Shown here: positions 1 to 12,200 of the stretch, in pieces
Position numbering within the stretch: the stretch's first letter is position 1
How the letters are laid out: each line of letters starts with the position of its first letter
Assembly: GCA_039636795.1 (NCBI GenBank)
Contig: CP143430.1
Coordinates: 1-64,000 of the forward strand
Source of the DNA: Micrococcaceae bacterium Sec5.1
GTDB lineage: Bacteria > Actinomycetota > Actinomycetes > Actinomycetales > Micrococcaceae
Direction: 5' to 3'
Length of the DNA stretch: 64,000 nucleotides
Notes under the pieces: generated by a model
Told to the model about the DNA's origin: nothing
Database searches by the model: none
The model's input: only the letters and a program-made list of their open reading frames with translations
Made by a program: the position numbers and the translations under genes

Positions 1-1422
1 ATGACAGTAGACGAAGCCAACCACGCCAATACTGTCGGAAGTTCCTGGCGCAGGGTGCTGAGCCTTCTGGAACAGGACGACCGGGTCACACCCCGCCAGC
101 GCGGTTTCGTCATCCTCGCCCAGGCCCAAGGCCTCATCGGCTCGACGCTTCTGGTAGCCGTTCCCAACGAGCTCACCCGCGAAGTCCTGCAGACGCAGGT
201 CAAGGACGCCCTTGACGACGCATTGCGCAGCGTTTTTTCCGATGACATCCGTTGCGCGATCGACGTCGACACCGATCTGGTGCCCATCCACGAAGAGCCG
301 GAACCCGCCGTCGAACTTTCCGCGATGCCGGACCTTGCCGCGGAGCCGAAGCCCCAGCCGACACCGCCGAGCACCTCGCATGAATTCGGCCGGCTGAACC
401 CGAAGTACATCTTCGACACCTTCGTGATCGGTTCCTCGAACCGCTTTGCCCACGCGGCCGCTGTTGCCGTAGCCGAGGCCCCTGCCAAGGCATACAACCC
501 GCTGTTCATCTACGGCGACTCCGGGCTCGGCAAGACGCACCTTCTTCACGCGATCGGCCATTATGCCCGCCGCCTCTACAGCGGAATCCGCGTACGCTAC
601 GTCAACTCCGAAGAGTTCACCAACGACTTCATCAACTCGATCCGCGATGACGAAGGCACCAGCTTCAAGACCACGTATCGAAACGTGGATGTGCTGCTGA
701 TCGACGACATCCAGTTCCTGGCGGGCAAAGACCGGACCCAGGAGGAGTTCTTCCACACGTTCAACGCCCTGCATAACGCCAACAAGCAGGTGGTCATTAC
801 CTCGGACCAGCCTCCCAAGATGCTGGCGGGCTTCGAAGACCGGATGACCTCCCGTTTCGAGTGGGGCCTGCTGACGGATATCCAGCCGCCTGAACTGGAA
901 ACCCGTATTGCCATCCTCCGCAAGAAGGGCCTCAGCGAGGGATTGTCGGCACCGGACGACGCCCTGGAGTACATCGCTTCCAAGATCTCCAGCAACATCC
1001 GGGAACTTGAAGGTGCCCTGATCCGCGTTACTGCTTTTGCCAGCCTGAACCGACAGCCGGTGGATGTGGCCCTCGCCGAGATGGTCCTCAAGGACCTCAT
1101 CACCGACGACGGCGCCCAAGAGATCACGGCGAAGCAGATCCTGGACCAGACCGCTGACTACTTCAAGCTCAGCATGGAAGAGCTTTGCAGCAAGTCCCGT
1201 ACGCGAACCCTCGTCACTGCGCGACAGATCGCCATGTACTTGTGCCGTGAGCTCACCGACATGTCCTTGCCGAAGATCGGACAGGAGCTTGGCGGACGCG
1301 ACCACACCACGGTCATCCACGCCGACCGCAAGATCCGTGAGCTGATGGCCGAGCGCCGTGTGATTTACAACCAGGTCACGGAGCTCACAAACCGCATCAA
1401 GCAGCAGCAGCGGGACTCCTGA
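1..1422 (+). CDS. dnaA: Chromosomal replication initiator protein DnaA
   Basis: DnaA binds DnaA boxes at oriC as an ATP-bound oligomer and melts the origin. The 473-residue protein shows the usual order: N-terminal domain I, an acidic and proline-rich linker (about residues 90-130), then the AAA+ domain with Walker [10 protein letters not shown] and Walker [10 protein letters not shown]. The C-terminal DNA-binding domain carries the DnaA signature around [18 protein letters not shown] start at base 1; any promoter lies outside the window. The downstream gap to dnaN carries DnaA boxes, so autoregulation is plausible but not shown. Confidence 0.98.
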   Translation: MTVDEANHANTVGSSWRRVLSLLEQDDRVTPRQRGFVILAQAQGLIGSTLLVAVPNELTREVLQTQVKDALDDALRSVFSDDIRCAIDVDTDLVPIHEEPEPAVELSAMPDLAAEPKPQPTPPSTSHEFGRLNPKYIFDTFVIGSSNRFAHAAAVAVAEAPAKAYNPLFIYGDSGLGKTHLLHAIGHYARRLYSGIRVRYVNSEEFTNDFINSIRDDEGTSFKTTYRNVDVLLIDDIQFLAGKDRTQEEFFHTFNALHNANKQVVITSDQPPKMLAGFEDRMTSRFEWGLLTDIQPPELETRIAILRKKGLSEGLSAPDDALEYIASKISSNIRELEGALIRVTAFASLNRQPVDVALAEMVLKDLITDDGAQEITAKQILDQTADYFKLSMEELCSKSRTRTLVTARQIAMYLCRELTDMSLPKIGQELGGRDHTTVIHADRKIRELMAERRVIYNQVTELTNRIKQQQRDS

Positions 1423-1997
1423 ATCCACATCCTGCCGCGCACTACATACCTTATTAACAGGTGCATGTGGATAACCCTGTGGATACTTAAGGGGACAAGC
1501 GCGGTTAATGGGCTTAAAACCCTTAAGGCATCTGTGGATCGTCAAAAACCGGCTTGGGAGTTGTCCCCATCCACACCCTGTTTAAAACCCTGTTAACGCA
1601 CAATCCGTGAACAGGGCTTAACCGCGAAACGACGCGGCGAGATCGGGTTATCCACAGTTTCCACAGCAGTTATTAACACTACGAATCCCAAAAAATTGAA
1701 ATCCCTCAAATAACAATCTCGTTCTGCGCCCCATCGGCCTGCCACCGACAGACCGATCAACCAGATCATCGGCCAGCCTGCGGCTGTCCACATACGAGGG
1801 GTGAGTGCTGCCGGGGATGGGTTAATCGCGGATCTTCCGGCTAAGCTGTCAGCAGCGCTCCCATCCTTGGGTCTGTTTGTAGTTCGCTTGAGTGCGGACC
1901 ATGCAGGTTCCGGTACCGGACAGCAAAGGTTTGGTGGGTTCCAAGCAGGAATCCGCAGCTACTACTTGGCAGCAGCAATGAAAGGCGGCACCCTTCC
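1423..1997. other. oriC-type region between dnaA and dnaN
   Basis: This 575-bp gap has no credible gene. It holds two perfect DnaA boxes, TGTGGATAA at 1466-1474 and TTATCCACA at 1648-1656. Near matches lie at 1478-1486 (TGTGGATAC), 1533-1541 (TGTGGATCG), 1567-1575 (CCATCCACA) and 1784-1792 (CTGTCCACA). A locally AT-rich stretch at about 1670-1716 could act as the unwinding element. The position between dnaA and dnaN is the standard actinobacterial origin site; origin function is inferred. The number of strong boxes is modest compared with the separate cluster at 19.3-20.0 kb. Confidence 0.8.
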
Positions 1998-3122
1998 GTG
2001 AAGTTCAGAGTCGACCGCGACGTCCTGGCAGAAGCCGTTACGTGGACCGCGCGGTCGTTGTCTCCGCGGCCGCCAGTACCTGTGCTTTCCGGCCTCCTCC
2101 TCAAAGCCGAGGCCGGAACAGTAAGCCTTTCGAGCTTTGACTACGAGACGTCGGCGCGCCTTGAGATCCCGGCGGATATCGCCACAGAAGGCACCATTCT
2201 GGTGTCCGGGCGTCTCTTGGCAGACATTTGCCGCAGCCTGCCTTCGGCCCCCGTGGAAGTTGAGACTGACGGGAGCAAAGTCACCCTCACCTGCCGCCGA
2301 AGCAGTTTCCACCTGGCTACAATGCCTGAGGCCGAATACCCGGCTCTTCCGGCATTGCCAGCCATCAGTGGCACCTTGCCAGGTGACGCTTTCGCACAGG
2401 CTGTTTCCCAGGTGATCATCGCTGCCAGCAAGGACGACACCCTGCCGATCCTCACCGGCGTGCGCATGGAAATTGAGGATGACATGATCACCCTCCTCGC
2501 TACGGACCGCTACCGCCTCGCGATGCGCGAAGTCCCCTGGAAGCCCGTCACTCCGGGCATTTCCACCAGCGCCCTGGTCAAATCCAAGACGCTGAACGAG
2601 GTGGCAAAGACCCTTGGTGGCAGTGGTGACATCAACCTTGCCCTCGCTGACGACGACAGCCGCCTGATCGGCTTCGAAAGCGGAGGCCGCACCACCACGT
2701 CCTTGCTGGTGGATGGCGACTACCCCAAGATCCGCTCGCTCTTCCCTGACTCCACCCCGATCCACGCAACGGTCCAAACACAGGAACTCGTTGAAGCGGT
2801 TCGTCGTGTGTCTCTCGTGGCTGAACGCAACACACCGGTCCGCCTGGCCTTCAGCCAGGGTCTGCTGAACCTCGACGCCGGTACCGGCGAAGACGCCCAG
2901 GCGTCCGAGGAACTGGAAGCCCAGCTATCAGGCGAGGACATCACTGTCGCCTTCAATCCGCACTACCTGGTTGAAGGCCTGAGCGTCATCGAGACGAAGT
3001 ACGTTCGTTTCTCCTTCACCACCGCTCCCAAGCCGGCCATGATCACGGCCCAGGCTGAAGCTGATGGCGAAGACCAGGACGATTACCGCTACCTCGTGAT
3101 GCCGGTTCGCCTGCCAAACTAG
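1998..3122 (+). CDS. dnaN: DNA polymerase III sliding clamp (beta subunit)
   Basis: The beta clamp is a ring-shaped processivity factor for DNA polymerase III. The protein is 374 residues, normal for the family, with three clamp-fold repeats. It begins MKFRVDRDVL and ends YRYLVMPVRLPN, matching the conserved clamp C-terminus. Start is GTG at 1998, preceded by an AAAGGCGG-like ribosome site at about 1981-1988. It follows the origin region and is the second gene of the replication block. Confidence 0.97.
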   Translation: MKFRVDRDVLAEAVTWTARSLSPRPPVPVLSGLLLKAEAGTVSLSSFDYETSARLEIPADIATEGTILVSGRLLADICRSLPSAPVEVETDGSKVTLTCRRSSFHLATMPEAEYPALPALPAISGTLPGDAFAQAVSQVIIAASKDDTLPILTGVRMEIEDDMITLLATDRYRLAMREVPWKPVTPGISTSALVKSKTLNEVAKTLGGSGDINLALADDDSRLIGFESGGRTTTSLLVDGDYPKIRSLFPDSTPIHATVQTQELVEAVRRVSLVAERNTPVRLAFSQGLLNLDAGTGEDAQASEELEAQLSGEDITVAFNPHYLVEGLSVIETKYVRFSFTTAPKPAMITAQAEADGEDQDDYRYLVMPVRLPN

Positions 3123-3164
3123 CGATCAGCCACGTATCCACCAGCGCAGAAAAGAGTTCACCCC

Positions 3165-4049
3165 GTGCACATCGGACTGATCGGCCTCGGAAAAATGGGT
3201 TTCAACATGCGGGAACGCATGCGGAACGGCGGTATTGAAGTAACCGGGTTTGACCGGAATCCCGATGTCACGGACGTCGCTTCCGTGGACGAACTCATCG
3301 TTGCCCTGCCCTCCCCGAAGCTCGTATGGGTCATGGTTCCATCGGGCGAGATCACAGATGCGGTAATCACCGAACTTGGCGAAAAGCTCAACCCTGGTGA
3401 TTTGGTGATCGACGGCGGCAACTCACGTTTCACCGAGGACCAGAAGCACGCTGCCGCATTAGCCGAGAAGGGCATCCGCTTCGCGGACTGCGGTGTATCC
3501 GGTGGTGTGTGGGGATTGCAGAACGGTTATGGCCTGATGGCTGGAGGCGCTGACGAAGACATCGAGCTGGCGTTGCCCGTCTTCGATGCCCTGCGCCCCG
3601 AAGGGGAACGAGCAGATAGCTTCGTCCACGTCGGCGGAGTCGGCGCCGGCCATTACGCCAAAATGGTGCACAACGGTATCGAGTATGGGCTCATGCAGGC
3701 CTATGCCGAGGGTTACGAATTACTCGCAGCCAAGGACATCGTGAAGGACCTTCCCGGAACCTTCCGCGCCTGGCAAAAAGGAACGGTCGTGCGCTCCTGG
3801 CTGCTTGATCTCATGGTCAAAGCACTCGACGAAGATCCGGGCCTGGCCTCGATCGACGACTACGTGGAAGACTCCGGCGAAGGCCGATGGACTGTGGAAG
3901 AGGCAATTGCCAATGCTGTCCCGGCGCCGGCAATCACCGCAGCACTCTTCGCCCGGTTCGCTTCGCGCGAAGACAACTCTCCGGCCATGAAGATGGTTTC
4001 AGCGTTGCGCCACCAGTTCGGCGGACACGCCACACGTCCGTCCAACTAG
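3165..4049 (+). CDS. gnd: 6-phosphogluconate dehydrogenase, decarboxylating (short form)
   Basis: Oxidative decarboxylation of 6-phosphogluconate to ribulose 5-phosphate in the pentose phosphate pathway. The 294-residue protein starts with a dinucleotide-binding [12 protein letters not shown] motif and carries the IDGGNS motif and CGVSGGVWG. Its length fits the short bacterial gnd type rather than the 470-residue E. coli form. GTG start at 3165. Its place between dnaN and recF is common in actinobacteria and does not imply a replication role. Confidence 0.92.
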   Translation: MHIGLIGLGKMGFNMRERMRNGGIEVTGFDRNPDVTDVASVDELIVALPSPKLVWVMVPSGEITDAVITELGEKLNPGDLVIDGGNSRFTEDQKHAAALAEKGIRFADCGVSGGVWGLQNGYGLMAGGADEDIELALPVFDALRPEGERADSFVHVGGVGAGHYAKMVHNGIEYGLMQAYAEGYELLAAKDIVKDLPGTFRAWQKGTVVRSWLLDLMVKALDEDPGLASIDDYVEDSGEGRWTVEEAIANAVPAPAITAALFARFASREDNSPAMKMVSALRHQFGGHATRPSN

Positions 4050-4072
4050 GCCGCAGGAGTCCAGCAGACGGC

Positions 4073-5266
4073 GTGTATCTTGAACATCTTTCGCTGACCG
4101 ATTTCCGCAGCTACGCCCAGGTTGACCTGAAGCTTGGCCCCGGGGTCACTGTCCTGGTGGGTTCGAACGGGATCGGTAAGACCAACCTCATGGAAGCCAT
4201 CGGATATTTGGCAACCCTGAGCTCGCACCGCGTCAGCACCGATGCTCCACTCCTTCGCTTCGGCGCGGAACGCGCAATGATCAGGGCCAAGCTGATCCGC
4301 GGCGAGCAGTCCACGGTTATTGAGGTGGAAATTAATGCAGGTCGGGCAAACCGCGGCCGGATTAATCGAGGAAACCCAGTCCGCGCAAGGGACATCCTGG
4401 GCATCTGCCAGACCGTCCTGTTTGCACCTGAGGATTTGGCGCTGGTCAAGGGCGATCCTTCCAACCGCAGGCGCTTCCTTGATGAGCTCCTGGTCAGCTT
4501 GATTCCCCGCCATGCTGCTACCCGCAGCGACTACGACAGAGTGTTGAAGCAACGCAACGCCCTGCTGAAATCCGCGCGGACCGGAAAATTTACCGCAGGC
4601 CATGAGGCAACGCTGGATGTTTGGGACCAGCATATGGCCCGCGCTGGTGCCGAACTCCTGCATGCGCGGCTGGAACTTGTGGAACGGCTCCGCCCGCACC
4701 TGAACAGTGCTTACGCGCAGCTCACTGACGGTTCAAAAGATGCCGGCGCGGTGTACCGCTCAACCATCCAGGGCGTACTGGACGACGACGGCGGTCCGGC
4801 CGATCGCCCAACGGAACCTTCGGCGTCGGGCGAGGACCTCAGGCTGTTGTCGGTGGACGAACTCACCGAGCGCTACGTCCATGCTTTCGCCGCATCCCGC
4901 AAGAAGGAACTCGAGCGGGGCATCTCCCTGGTGGGCCCGCACCGGGACGAATTGGAGCTCGTGCTCGGCCAAGCACCTGCCAAGGGCTACGCTTCGCACG
5001 GTGAAACGTGGTCAATGTGCTTGTCGCTGCGCCTCGCTTCCTACTACGTCATGCTCGATGATGCCCGCACCGGAGGCACTGCGCCGATCCTCATTCTTGA
5101 CGATGTCTTTGCCGAACTCGATGTCCAGCGCAGGCGTAAACTGGCAGCAATAGTGGCCGGCGCCGAACAGGTACTGGTCACGGCCGCCGTCGACGCCGAT
5201 ATTCCCGAGGAGCTGGCCGGGCGGCGTATAACCGTTGTTCCGGGAGGCATCGATGGCGAAGGATAG
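4073..5266 (+). CDS. recF: DNA replication/repair protein RecF
   Basis: SMC-like ATPase that binds gapped DNA and helps load RecA. The GTG at 4073 gives a 397-residue protein starting [14 protein letters not shown], the typical RecF N-terminus, with AGGAG at 4055-4059. The open frame extends upstream into gnd, but that part is not RecF-like. Walker A is GSNGIGKTN, the ABC-type signature is LVGPHRDEL, and Walker B is [12 protein letters not shown]. It overlaps the next gene by 14 bases, so the two are probably cotranslated. Confidence 0.95.
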   Translation: MYLEHLSLTDFRSYAQVDLKLGPGVTVLVGSNGIGKTNLMEAIGYLATLSSHRVSTDAPLLRFGAERAMIRAKLIRGEQSTVIEVEINAGRANRGRINRGNPVRARDILGICQTVLFAPEDLALVKGDPSNRRRFLDELLVSLIPRHAATRSDYDRVLKQRNALLKSARTGKFTAGHEATLDVWDQHMARAGAELLHARLELVERLRPHLNSAYAQLTDGSKDAGAVYRSTIQGVLDDDGGPADRPTEPSASGEDLRLLSVDELTERYVHAFAASRKKELERGISLVGPHRDELELVLGQAPAKGYASHGETWSMCLSLRLASYYVMLDDARTGGTAPILILDDVFAELDVQRRRKLAAIVAGAEQVLVTAAVDADIPEELAGRRITVVPGGIDGEG

Positions 5267-5807
5267 CCCCGACGGACTTCAACCCGGCCGCGATCCGGAC
5301 GAAATCGATGCTGCCCAAGCCGCGCTGAACCGTATGCGGGAAGCCGCAGCAGCCAGAGGCGAAGTCAGGCAGCGCGCTCCCCGTCCCGGATCCGCGCCTA
5401 AACGCAAGGGCCTTCGCGACACCAGGGGTTTTACCCAGTTCCATGGGACCGGACGTGACCCGTTGGGCCTGGGGAAAGTCGTCGGCCGGTTGGTGGCGGA
5501 ACGTGGGTGGACATCGCCCGTGGCCGTTGGCTCGGTCATGGCCGAATGGGAAACGTTGGTGGGCGCGGACATTTCTGCACACTGCACGCCGGAGAGCTTT
5601 ACTGACACCACACTTCACGTCCGTTGCGACTCCACGGCATGGGCAACTCAACTGCGATTGCTGAGTACAAGCCTGCTTGAGATGTTCCGGAATGAACTCG
5701 GGGAAGGTGTGGTGACCAGCATCCACGTACTCGGTCCGTCTGCGCCAAGTTGGCGCAAGGGTGGGCGCAGCGTCAACGGTCGGGGACCCCGGGACACGTA
5801 CGGCTGA
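5253..5807 (+). CDS. DUF721 (DciA-like) protein
   Basis: A 184-residue DUF721 protein. In many bacteria DUF721 proteins are DciA, the ancestral loader or recruiter of the replicative helicase DnaB. ATG at 5253 is preferred because GGGAGG lies at 5242-5247; an upstream in-frame TTG at 5235 exists. The N-terminus is basic and low in complexity; the DUF721 core (about residues 65-150) includes [19 protein letters not shown]. It starts inside the recF end. This recF-DUF721-gyrB order is conserved in actinobacteria. The helicase-loading role is from family knowledge only. Confidence 0.85.
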   Translation: MAKDSPDGLQPGRDPDEIDAAQAALNRMREAAAARGEVRQRAPRPGSAPKRKGLRDTRGFTQFHGTGRDPLGLGKVVGRLVAERGWTSPVAVGSVMAEWETLVGADISAHCTPESFTDTTLHVRCDSTAWATQLRLLSTSLLEMFRNELGEGVVTSIHVLGPSAPSWRKGGRSVNGRGPRDTYG

Positions 5808-5998
5808 ACGGCGTGCAGGGCGTTTCAACGCCCCCGAGTCGTATAGGCCCCCATCAGGACCACCATAGGGCCGTTTCAGATAGGCCCAGTGGCCTCCCAT
5901 AGGCATATTCAGCTCTCGGCTGCCCCCGTATTTGCAAGGATTCGCGCATTTCCACGATAGAATTGGCGTAGATCACTGAGCGCCGGTGAAACGTCGTC

Positions 5999-6035
5999 GG
6001 GGTCCTGGAAGCACTTTCATGGCTTCCAGGACCCC
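5999..6035 (+). other. 14-bp perfect hairpin in gyrB leader
   Basis: Arms at 5999-6012 and 6022-6035 are perfect inverted repeats (GGGGTCCTGGAAGC and its complement) around a 9-nt loop. There is no T-run right after, so it is not a textbook terminator. It may structure the gyrB leader RNA. Confidence 0.6.
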
Positions 6036-6049
6036 CTTCGTCGGAGTAA

Positions 6050-8224
<2,175 letters not shown>

Positions 8225-8285
8225 TGCCTCACAAGGCTGTAGATATTCCAGAGCTGACATATACCTGAAACGGAAAACTTAGATT

Positions 8286-10955
8286 ATGAGTGACGAAACT
8301 CCCGAAGTCCCGGCGGAACCCAGCGTCGACGACCTCATCCTTGAAGGCGATGTTCTGACTGACCGCGTGGAGCAGGTGGACCTGCAGACTGAAATGCAGC
8401 GCTCCTACCTGGACTACGCCATGGCCGTTATCGTAGGACGCGCCCTCCCGGACGTCCGCGACGGCCTCAAGCCGGTGCACCGCCGCGTTTTGTACGCGAT
8501 GTTCGACGGCGGCTACCGTCCTGACCGCTCTTTCAACAAGTGCGCCCGCGTTGTGGGTGATGTCATGGGTACCTATCACCCTCATGGTGATATGGCGATC
8601 TACGACGCCCTGGTTCGCTTGATCCAGGACTGGACAATGCGCTACCCGCTGGCGCTGGGCCAAGGCAACTTCGGTTCCCCCGGCAACGACGGCGCCGCTG
8701 CTCCCCGTTATACCGAAACCAAGATGGCCCAACTGGCCATGGAAATGGTCCGCGACATCGACGAAGAAACCGTCGATTTCCAGGACAACTACGACGGCAA
8801 GAACCAGGAACCTACCATCCTGCCGGCGCGTTTCCCGAACCTCCTGGTGAATGGTTCCTCCGGTATCGCCGTGGGTATGGCCACCAACATTCCGCCGCAC
8901 AACCTGCGCGAGGTTGCAGAGGGCGTGCAGTGGGCCCTGGACAACCCCACGGCTTCACGGGAGGAACTCCTCGAAGCGCTTCTGCTGCGGATCAAGGGAC
9001 CGGACTTCCCCACGGGTGCCACCATTCTGGGCCACAAGGGCATCGAGGACGCCTACCGCACCGGTCGCGGCTCCATCACCATGCGCGCAGTGGTCAACGT
9101 GGAAGAACTACAGGGCCGCACCTGCCTGGTGGTCACCGAACTGCCTTATCAGGCAAACCCGGACAACCTGGCCATCAAGATCGCCGAACTGGTCAAGGAT
9201 GGCAAGATCCAAGGCATCGCGGACCTCCGCGATGAAACCTCGGGCCGTACTGGCCAGCGCCTCGTGATCGTGCTGAAGCGCGATGCTGTGGCCAAGGTCG
9301 TCCTGAACAACCTGTACAAGCACACCCAGCTTCAGGACAACTTCTCAGCGAACATGCTGGCAATCGTCGACGGCGTTCCCCGCACCTTGAGCCTGGACGC
9401 CTTTATCCGGCACTGGGTGAACCACCAGATGGATGTCATCGCCCGCCGGACCCGTTACCGTTTGCGCAAGGCTGAGGAAGAAGCGCACATCCTGCGTGCA
9501 CTCCTGAAGGCACTGGACATGCTGGATGAGGTTATCGCTCTTATTCGTGCATCCAACACCACGGAGGCGGCCCGCGAGGGACTCATGGAGCTCCTGGAGA
9601 TCGATGAGCTCCAAGCCCGCGCCATCCTGGACATGCAGCTGCGCCGTTTGGCTGCCTTGGAACGCCAGAAGATCCAGGATCGTCACTCCGAACTCGAAGC
9701 CATGATCGAGGAGTACAACGCGATTTTGGCTTCGGAAGAGCGTCAGCGCCAGATCATCAGCGAGGAACTCGCTGAGATCGTTGCAAAGCACGGCGATGAC
9801 CGCCGCACGCACATTCTCATGGGCTTCGACGGGGACATGTCCATGGAGGACCTGATCCCTGAAGAGGAAATGGTCGTCACCATTACTCGCGGTGGTTACG
9901 TCAAGCGCACACGCAGCGACAACTACCGCTCCCAGCAGCGTGGCGGAAAGGGCATCAAGGGTGCCCAGTTGCGCGGCGACGACGTCGTGGAGCACTTCTT
10001 TGTGACCACCACGCACCACTGGCTGTTGTTCTTCACCAACCTGGGCCGCGTGTACCGTGCCAAGGCTTACGAACTCGCAGAAGCCGGACGCGACGCCAAG
10101 GGACAGCACGTAGCAAACCTGTTGGCATTCCAGCCAGACGAACACATCGCACAGGTGCTGGATCTCCGCGATTACCAGCAGGCTCCCTATCTGGTGCTTG
10201 CAACCAAGAATGGTTTGGTCAAGAAGACCAGGCTTGAGGACTATGACACCAACCGCACGGCCGGTGTCATCGCCATCAACCTGCGCGACGGTGACGAGCT
10301 CGTCTCTGCACAGTTGGTCAGTGAAACTGATGACCTCCTGCTGGTGTCACGCAAGGGCCAGTCCATCCGGTTCACCGCCACGGACGATGCACTTCGTCCC
10401 ATGGGCCGGGCAACATCCGGTGTGACGGGTATGAAGTTCCGTGAAGATGACGAATTGCTGGCCGCAGATGTGGTCCAGGATGGCTCGTTCGTTTTCATCG
10501 TGACCGAGGGCGGCTATGCGAAGCGGACCGCCGTGGATGAGTACCGCCTGCAGGGCCGTGGCGGCCTTGGCATCAAGGTGGCGAAGCTCGCGGAGGATCG
10601 TGGTGACCTTGTAGGCGCCTTGATTGTGCAGGAAGAAGATGAAGTCCTGGTGGTCATGGAGGGCGGCAAGGTGGTTCGCTCTGCCGTCAGTGGCGTCCCG
10701 GCAAAGGGCCGTGACACCATGGGCGTCATCTTTGCGAAGCCGGACAAGAATGACCGCATTATTGAGGTCGCCCGCAACAGCGAACGCGGTTTGGAAGGCG
10801 AAGAGTCCGAGGACGGACAGGACGATGACGTAACGTTGGCTGCAGAAGACGGAGCCACTGAGGCGACCGTCACGTCAGAAACGGAAAACGACGCGGACCC
10901 GGATACAGAAACGGGCGCGGAGCTGAACGAAGACAACACCGGAGGTAACGAGTGA
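8286..10955 (+). CDS. gyrA: DNA gyrase subunit A
   Basis: DNA cleavage and rejoining subunit of gyrase. 889 residues: winged-helix and tower domains with the active-site tyrosine in [12 protein letters not shown], then six-bladed beta-pinwheel repeats ([17 protein letters not shown] and later copies). The tail beyond about residue 835 is strongly acidic (Asp/Glu-rich). In the quinolone-resistance region the sequence is [10 protein letters not shown], so residue 103, equivalent to E. coli Ser83, is methionine. The stop overlaps the GTG start of the next gene. Confidence 0.97.
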   Translation: MSDETPEVPAEPSVDDLILEGDVLTDRVEQVDLQTEMQRSYLDYAMAVIVGRALPDVRDGLKPVHRRVLYAMFDGGYRPDRSFNKCARVVGDVMGTYHPHGDMAIYDALVRLIQDWTMRYPLALGQGNFGSPGNDGAAAPRYTETKMAQLAMEMVRDIDEETVDFQDNYDGKNQEPTILPARFPNLLVNGSSGIAVGMATNIPPHNLREVAEGVQWALDNPTASREELLEALLLRIKGPDFPTGATILGHKGIEDAYRTGRGSITMRAVVNVEELQGRTCLVVTELPYQANPDNLAIKIAELVKDGKIQGIADLRDETSGRTGQRLVIVLKRDAVAKVVLNNLYKHTQLQDNFSANMLAIVDGVPRTLSLDAFIRHWVNHQMDVIARRTRYRLRKAEEEAHILRALLKALDMLDEVIALIRASNTTEAAREGLMELLEIDELQARAILDMQLRRLAALERQKIQDRHSELEAMIEEYNAILASEERQRQIISEELAEIVAKHGDDRRTHILMGFDGDMSMEDLIPEEEMVVTITRGGYVKRTRSDNYRSQQRGGKGIKGAQLRGDDVVEHFFVTTTHHWLLFFTNLGRVYRAKAYELAEAGRDAKGQHVANLLAFQPDEHIAQVLDLRDYQQAPYLVLATKNGLVKKTRLEDYDTNRTAGVIAINLRDGDELVSAQLVSETDDLLLVSRKGQSIRFTATDDALRPMGRATSGVTGMKFREDDELLAADVVQDGSFVFIVTEGGYAKRTAVDEYRLQGRGGLGIKVAKLAEDRGDLVGALIVQEEDEVLVVMEGGKVVRSAVSGVPAKGRDTMGVIFAKPDKNDRIIEVARNSERGLEGEESEDGQDDDVTLAAEDGATEATVTSETENDADPDTETGAELNEDNTGGNE

Positions 10956-11623
10956 GTAATTCCGACTCATATCCCAAGCCGAGCACAGGTGTCCCCGGCG
11001 GACTCCGGCAGCCCTCGGGCAGCACGCAGGCAGGAGCGCCTGCAAGGCCCCAGCAACGCCCGGGAGCCGGCGCCGCCGGTGCCGGAGCTCCTGGACAACG
11101 CCCGGCCTCGCCTGGACAGCGCCCCGCCTCAGCCGGGCAACGTCCTGCTGGAGCTCCCGGCCAACGGCCCGCACAACCCGGGCAGCGTCCGACTGGTGCG
11201 CCCGGTCAGCGCCCCGCGCAGGGTGGGCCGGGACTTGTAAAGCCTGCTCCCAAGGCCAAGGTGCGCCGTGCACGCCTCCTTGTCAGCAAGGTTGACCCGT
11301 GGTCGGTACTGAAGATGGCGTTCCTGCTGTCCGTGGCGCTGGGCATCGTCACGGTTGTCGCCGCGATCGTACTGTGGACCGTGTTGGATCTCACAGGTAT
11401 CTTCAACCAGGTGGACAGCCTGCTGGGAACCTTGGCCGGTTCCGAAGGCAGTGGTTTCGAGCTGAAGAAGATTGCTTCGCTCGGTCAGGTGGCTTCCTTC
11501 GCCACGATTATTGCCGTGGTGAACGTAGTTCTGCTGACCGCCCTGTCGATGCTCTCTGCCGTGCTCTATAACATTTCGGCAACGTTGGTTGGCGGCATCG
11601 GCGTCACCCTGACGGACGACTAG
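10952..11623 (+). CDS. DUF3566 membrane protein with GQRP repeats
   Basis: Function unknown; DUF3566 proteins follow gyrA in most actinobacteria. GTG at 10952 overlaps the gyrA stop by 4 bases, suggesting translational coupling. Of 223 residues, the first 95 or so are disordered and rich in Pro, Gly, Ala and Gln, with six GQRP units (about residues 48-92). The C-terminal half has two hydrophobic segments (about residues 120-145 and 180-210) typical of DUF3566. A membrane-associated role is inferred. Confidence 0.85.
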   Translation: MSNSDSYPKPSTGVPGGLRQPSGSTQAGAPARPQQRPGAGAAGAGAPGQRPASPGQRPASAGQRPAGAPGQRPAQPGQRPTGAPGQRPAQGGPGLVKPAPKAKVRRARLLVSKVDPWSVLKMAFLLSVALGIVTVVAAIVLWTVLDLTGIFNQVDSLLGTLAGSEGSGFELKKIASLGQVASFATIIAVVNVVLLTALSMLSAVLYNISATLVGGIGVTLTDD

Positions 11624-11681
11624 CAAAAAACCGCGGATTTACGCCGAAAACGGTGAGATTCAGCGGTAAGAATGCCTCGAT

Positions 11682-11711
11682 TTGAGATCGGGCCGGGATG
11701 TGCTGTACAGT
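11682..11711 (+). promoter_or_regulatory. Candidate promoter of tRNA-Ile
   Basis: TTGAGA (11682-11687) and TACAGT (11706-11711) with 18-bp spacing would start transcription about 20 nt before the tRNA. It is embedded in an inverted repeat, ATCGGGCCGGGAT at 11687-11699 against ATCTCGGCCCGAT at 11715-11727 (12 of 13 pair). Confidence 0.5.
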
Positions 11712-11736
11712 CATATCTCGGCCCGATGAGGCATCG

Positions 11737-11810
11737 GGGCGTATAGCTCAGGCGGTTAGAGCGCTTCGCTGATAACGAAGAGGTCCCAGGTTCAAGTCCT
11801 GGTACGCCCA
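11737..11810 (+). tRNA. tRNA-Ile (GAU anticodon)
   Basis: 74-nt cloverleaf. Acceptor arm GGGCGTA pairs with TACGCCC (11803-11809), followed by discriminator A. Anticodon stem CTTCG/CGAAG encloses loop CTGATAA, giving anticodon GAT at 11771-11773. The T arm contains TTCAAGT. No CCA is encoded. tRNA-Ile and tRNA-Ala next to gyrA is a conserved actinobacterial arrangement. Confidence 0.97.
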
Positions 11811-11856
11811 CGGAACCTAACAGGTTCAGGTAACACTGAACCGGAATGAGGTGCTT

Positions 11857-11976
11857 GTGAAGAAGTTGCTGGTAGTAGTCGCAGCGGCGGTCGCAGGCGT
11901 CCTGGTCTATAAAAAGGCGCAGGAATCCGAAGCCCGGAAGGATCTCTGGAGCAAGTCAACCGACAAGGTCGACTAG
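11857..11976 (+). CDS. DLW-39 family small protein
   Basis: A 39-residue protein starting MKKLLVVVAAAVAGVLVY from GTG at 11857, with GAGG just upstream, ending at TAG 11974-11976. It has one N-terminal hydrophobic helix, then a short charged tail containing the ARKDLW motif. Length and motif match the actinobacterial DLW-39 family, which typically sits between these two tRNA genes. Function unknown; probably a single-pass membrane peptide. Confidence 0.85.
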   Translation: MKKLLVVVAAAVAGVLVYKKAQESEARKDLWSKSTDKVD

Positions 11977-12047
11977 CCACGGAGCCCGGTCTGGAACTGG
12001 CAAAAGCCAGTCCTGACATGGGGTATGATTGACGGGTTGCTTCTTAT

Positions 12048-12123
12048 GGGGGCATGGCGCAATTGGTAGCGCACCTGCTTTGCAAGCAGGGGGTTCGGGG
12101 TTCGAGTCCCCGTGCCTCCACCA
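12048..12123 (+). tRNA. tRNA-Ala (UGC anticodon)
   Basis: Acceptor GGGGGCA pairs with TGCCTCC (one G-U pair), discriminator A at 12120, and CCA appears encoded at 12121-12123. Anticodon stem CCTGC/GCAGG encloses TTTGCAA, with anticodon TGC at 12081-12083. The T loop contains TTCGAGT. A TATGAT -10-like hexamer is at 12024-12029. Confidence 0.97.
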
Positions 12124-12127
12124 TAAG

Positions 12128-12159
12128 AAAAGTCCCGGTCAGAAATGACCGGGACTTTT
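12128..12159. terminator. Bidirectional rho-independent terminator
   Basis: A 14-bp perfect stem (12128-12141 and 12146-12159) with GAAA loop, A-rich on the left arm and TTTT on the right. It sits between tRNA-Ala and the convergent GH84 gene, so it can serve both strands. Confidence 0.9.
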
Positions 12160-12200
12160 GCATTTAACCCATTCACACACCTGGGGCTCCCAACTGCGAC

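Noticed and set aside
1962..2777. A 271-codon minus-strand open frame opposite dnaN
   Set aside because: No family resemblance, low-complexity composition and a clear dnaN on the other strand.
5843..5903. Four ATAGG words before gyrB as a binding array
   Set aside because: Spacing is irregular (22, 15, 19 bp) and the word is short.
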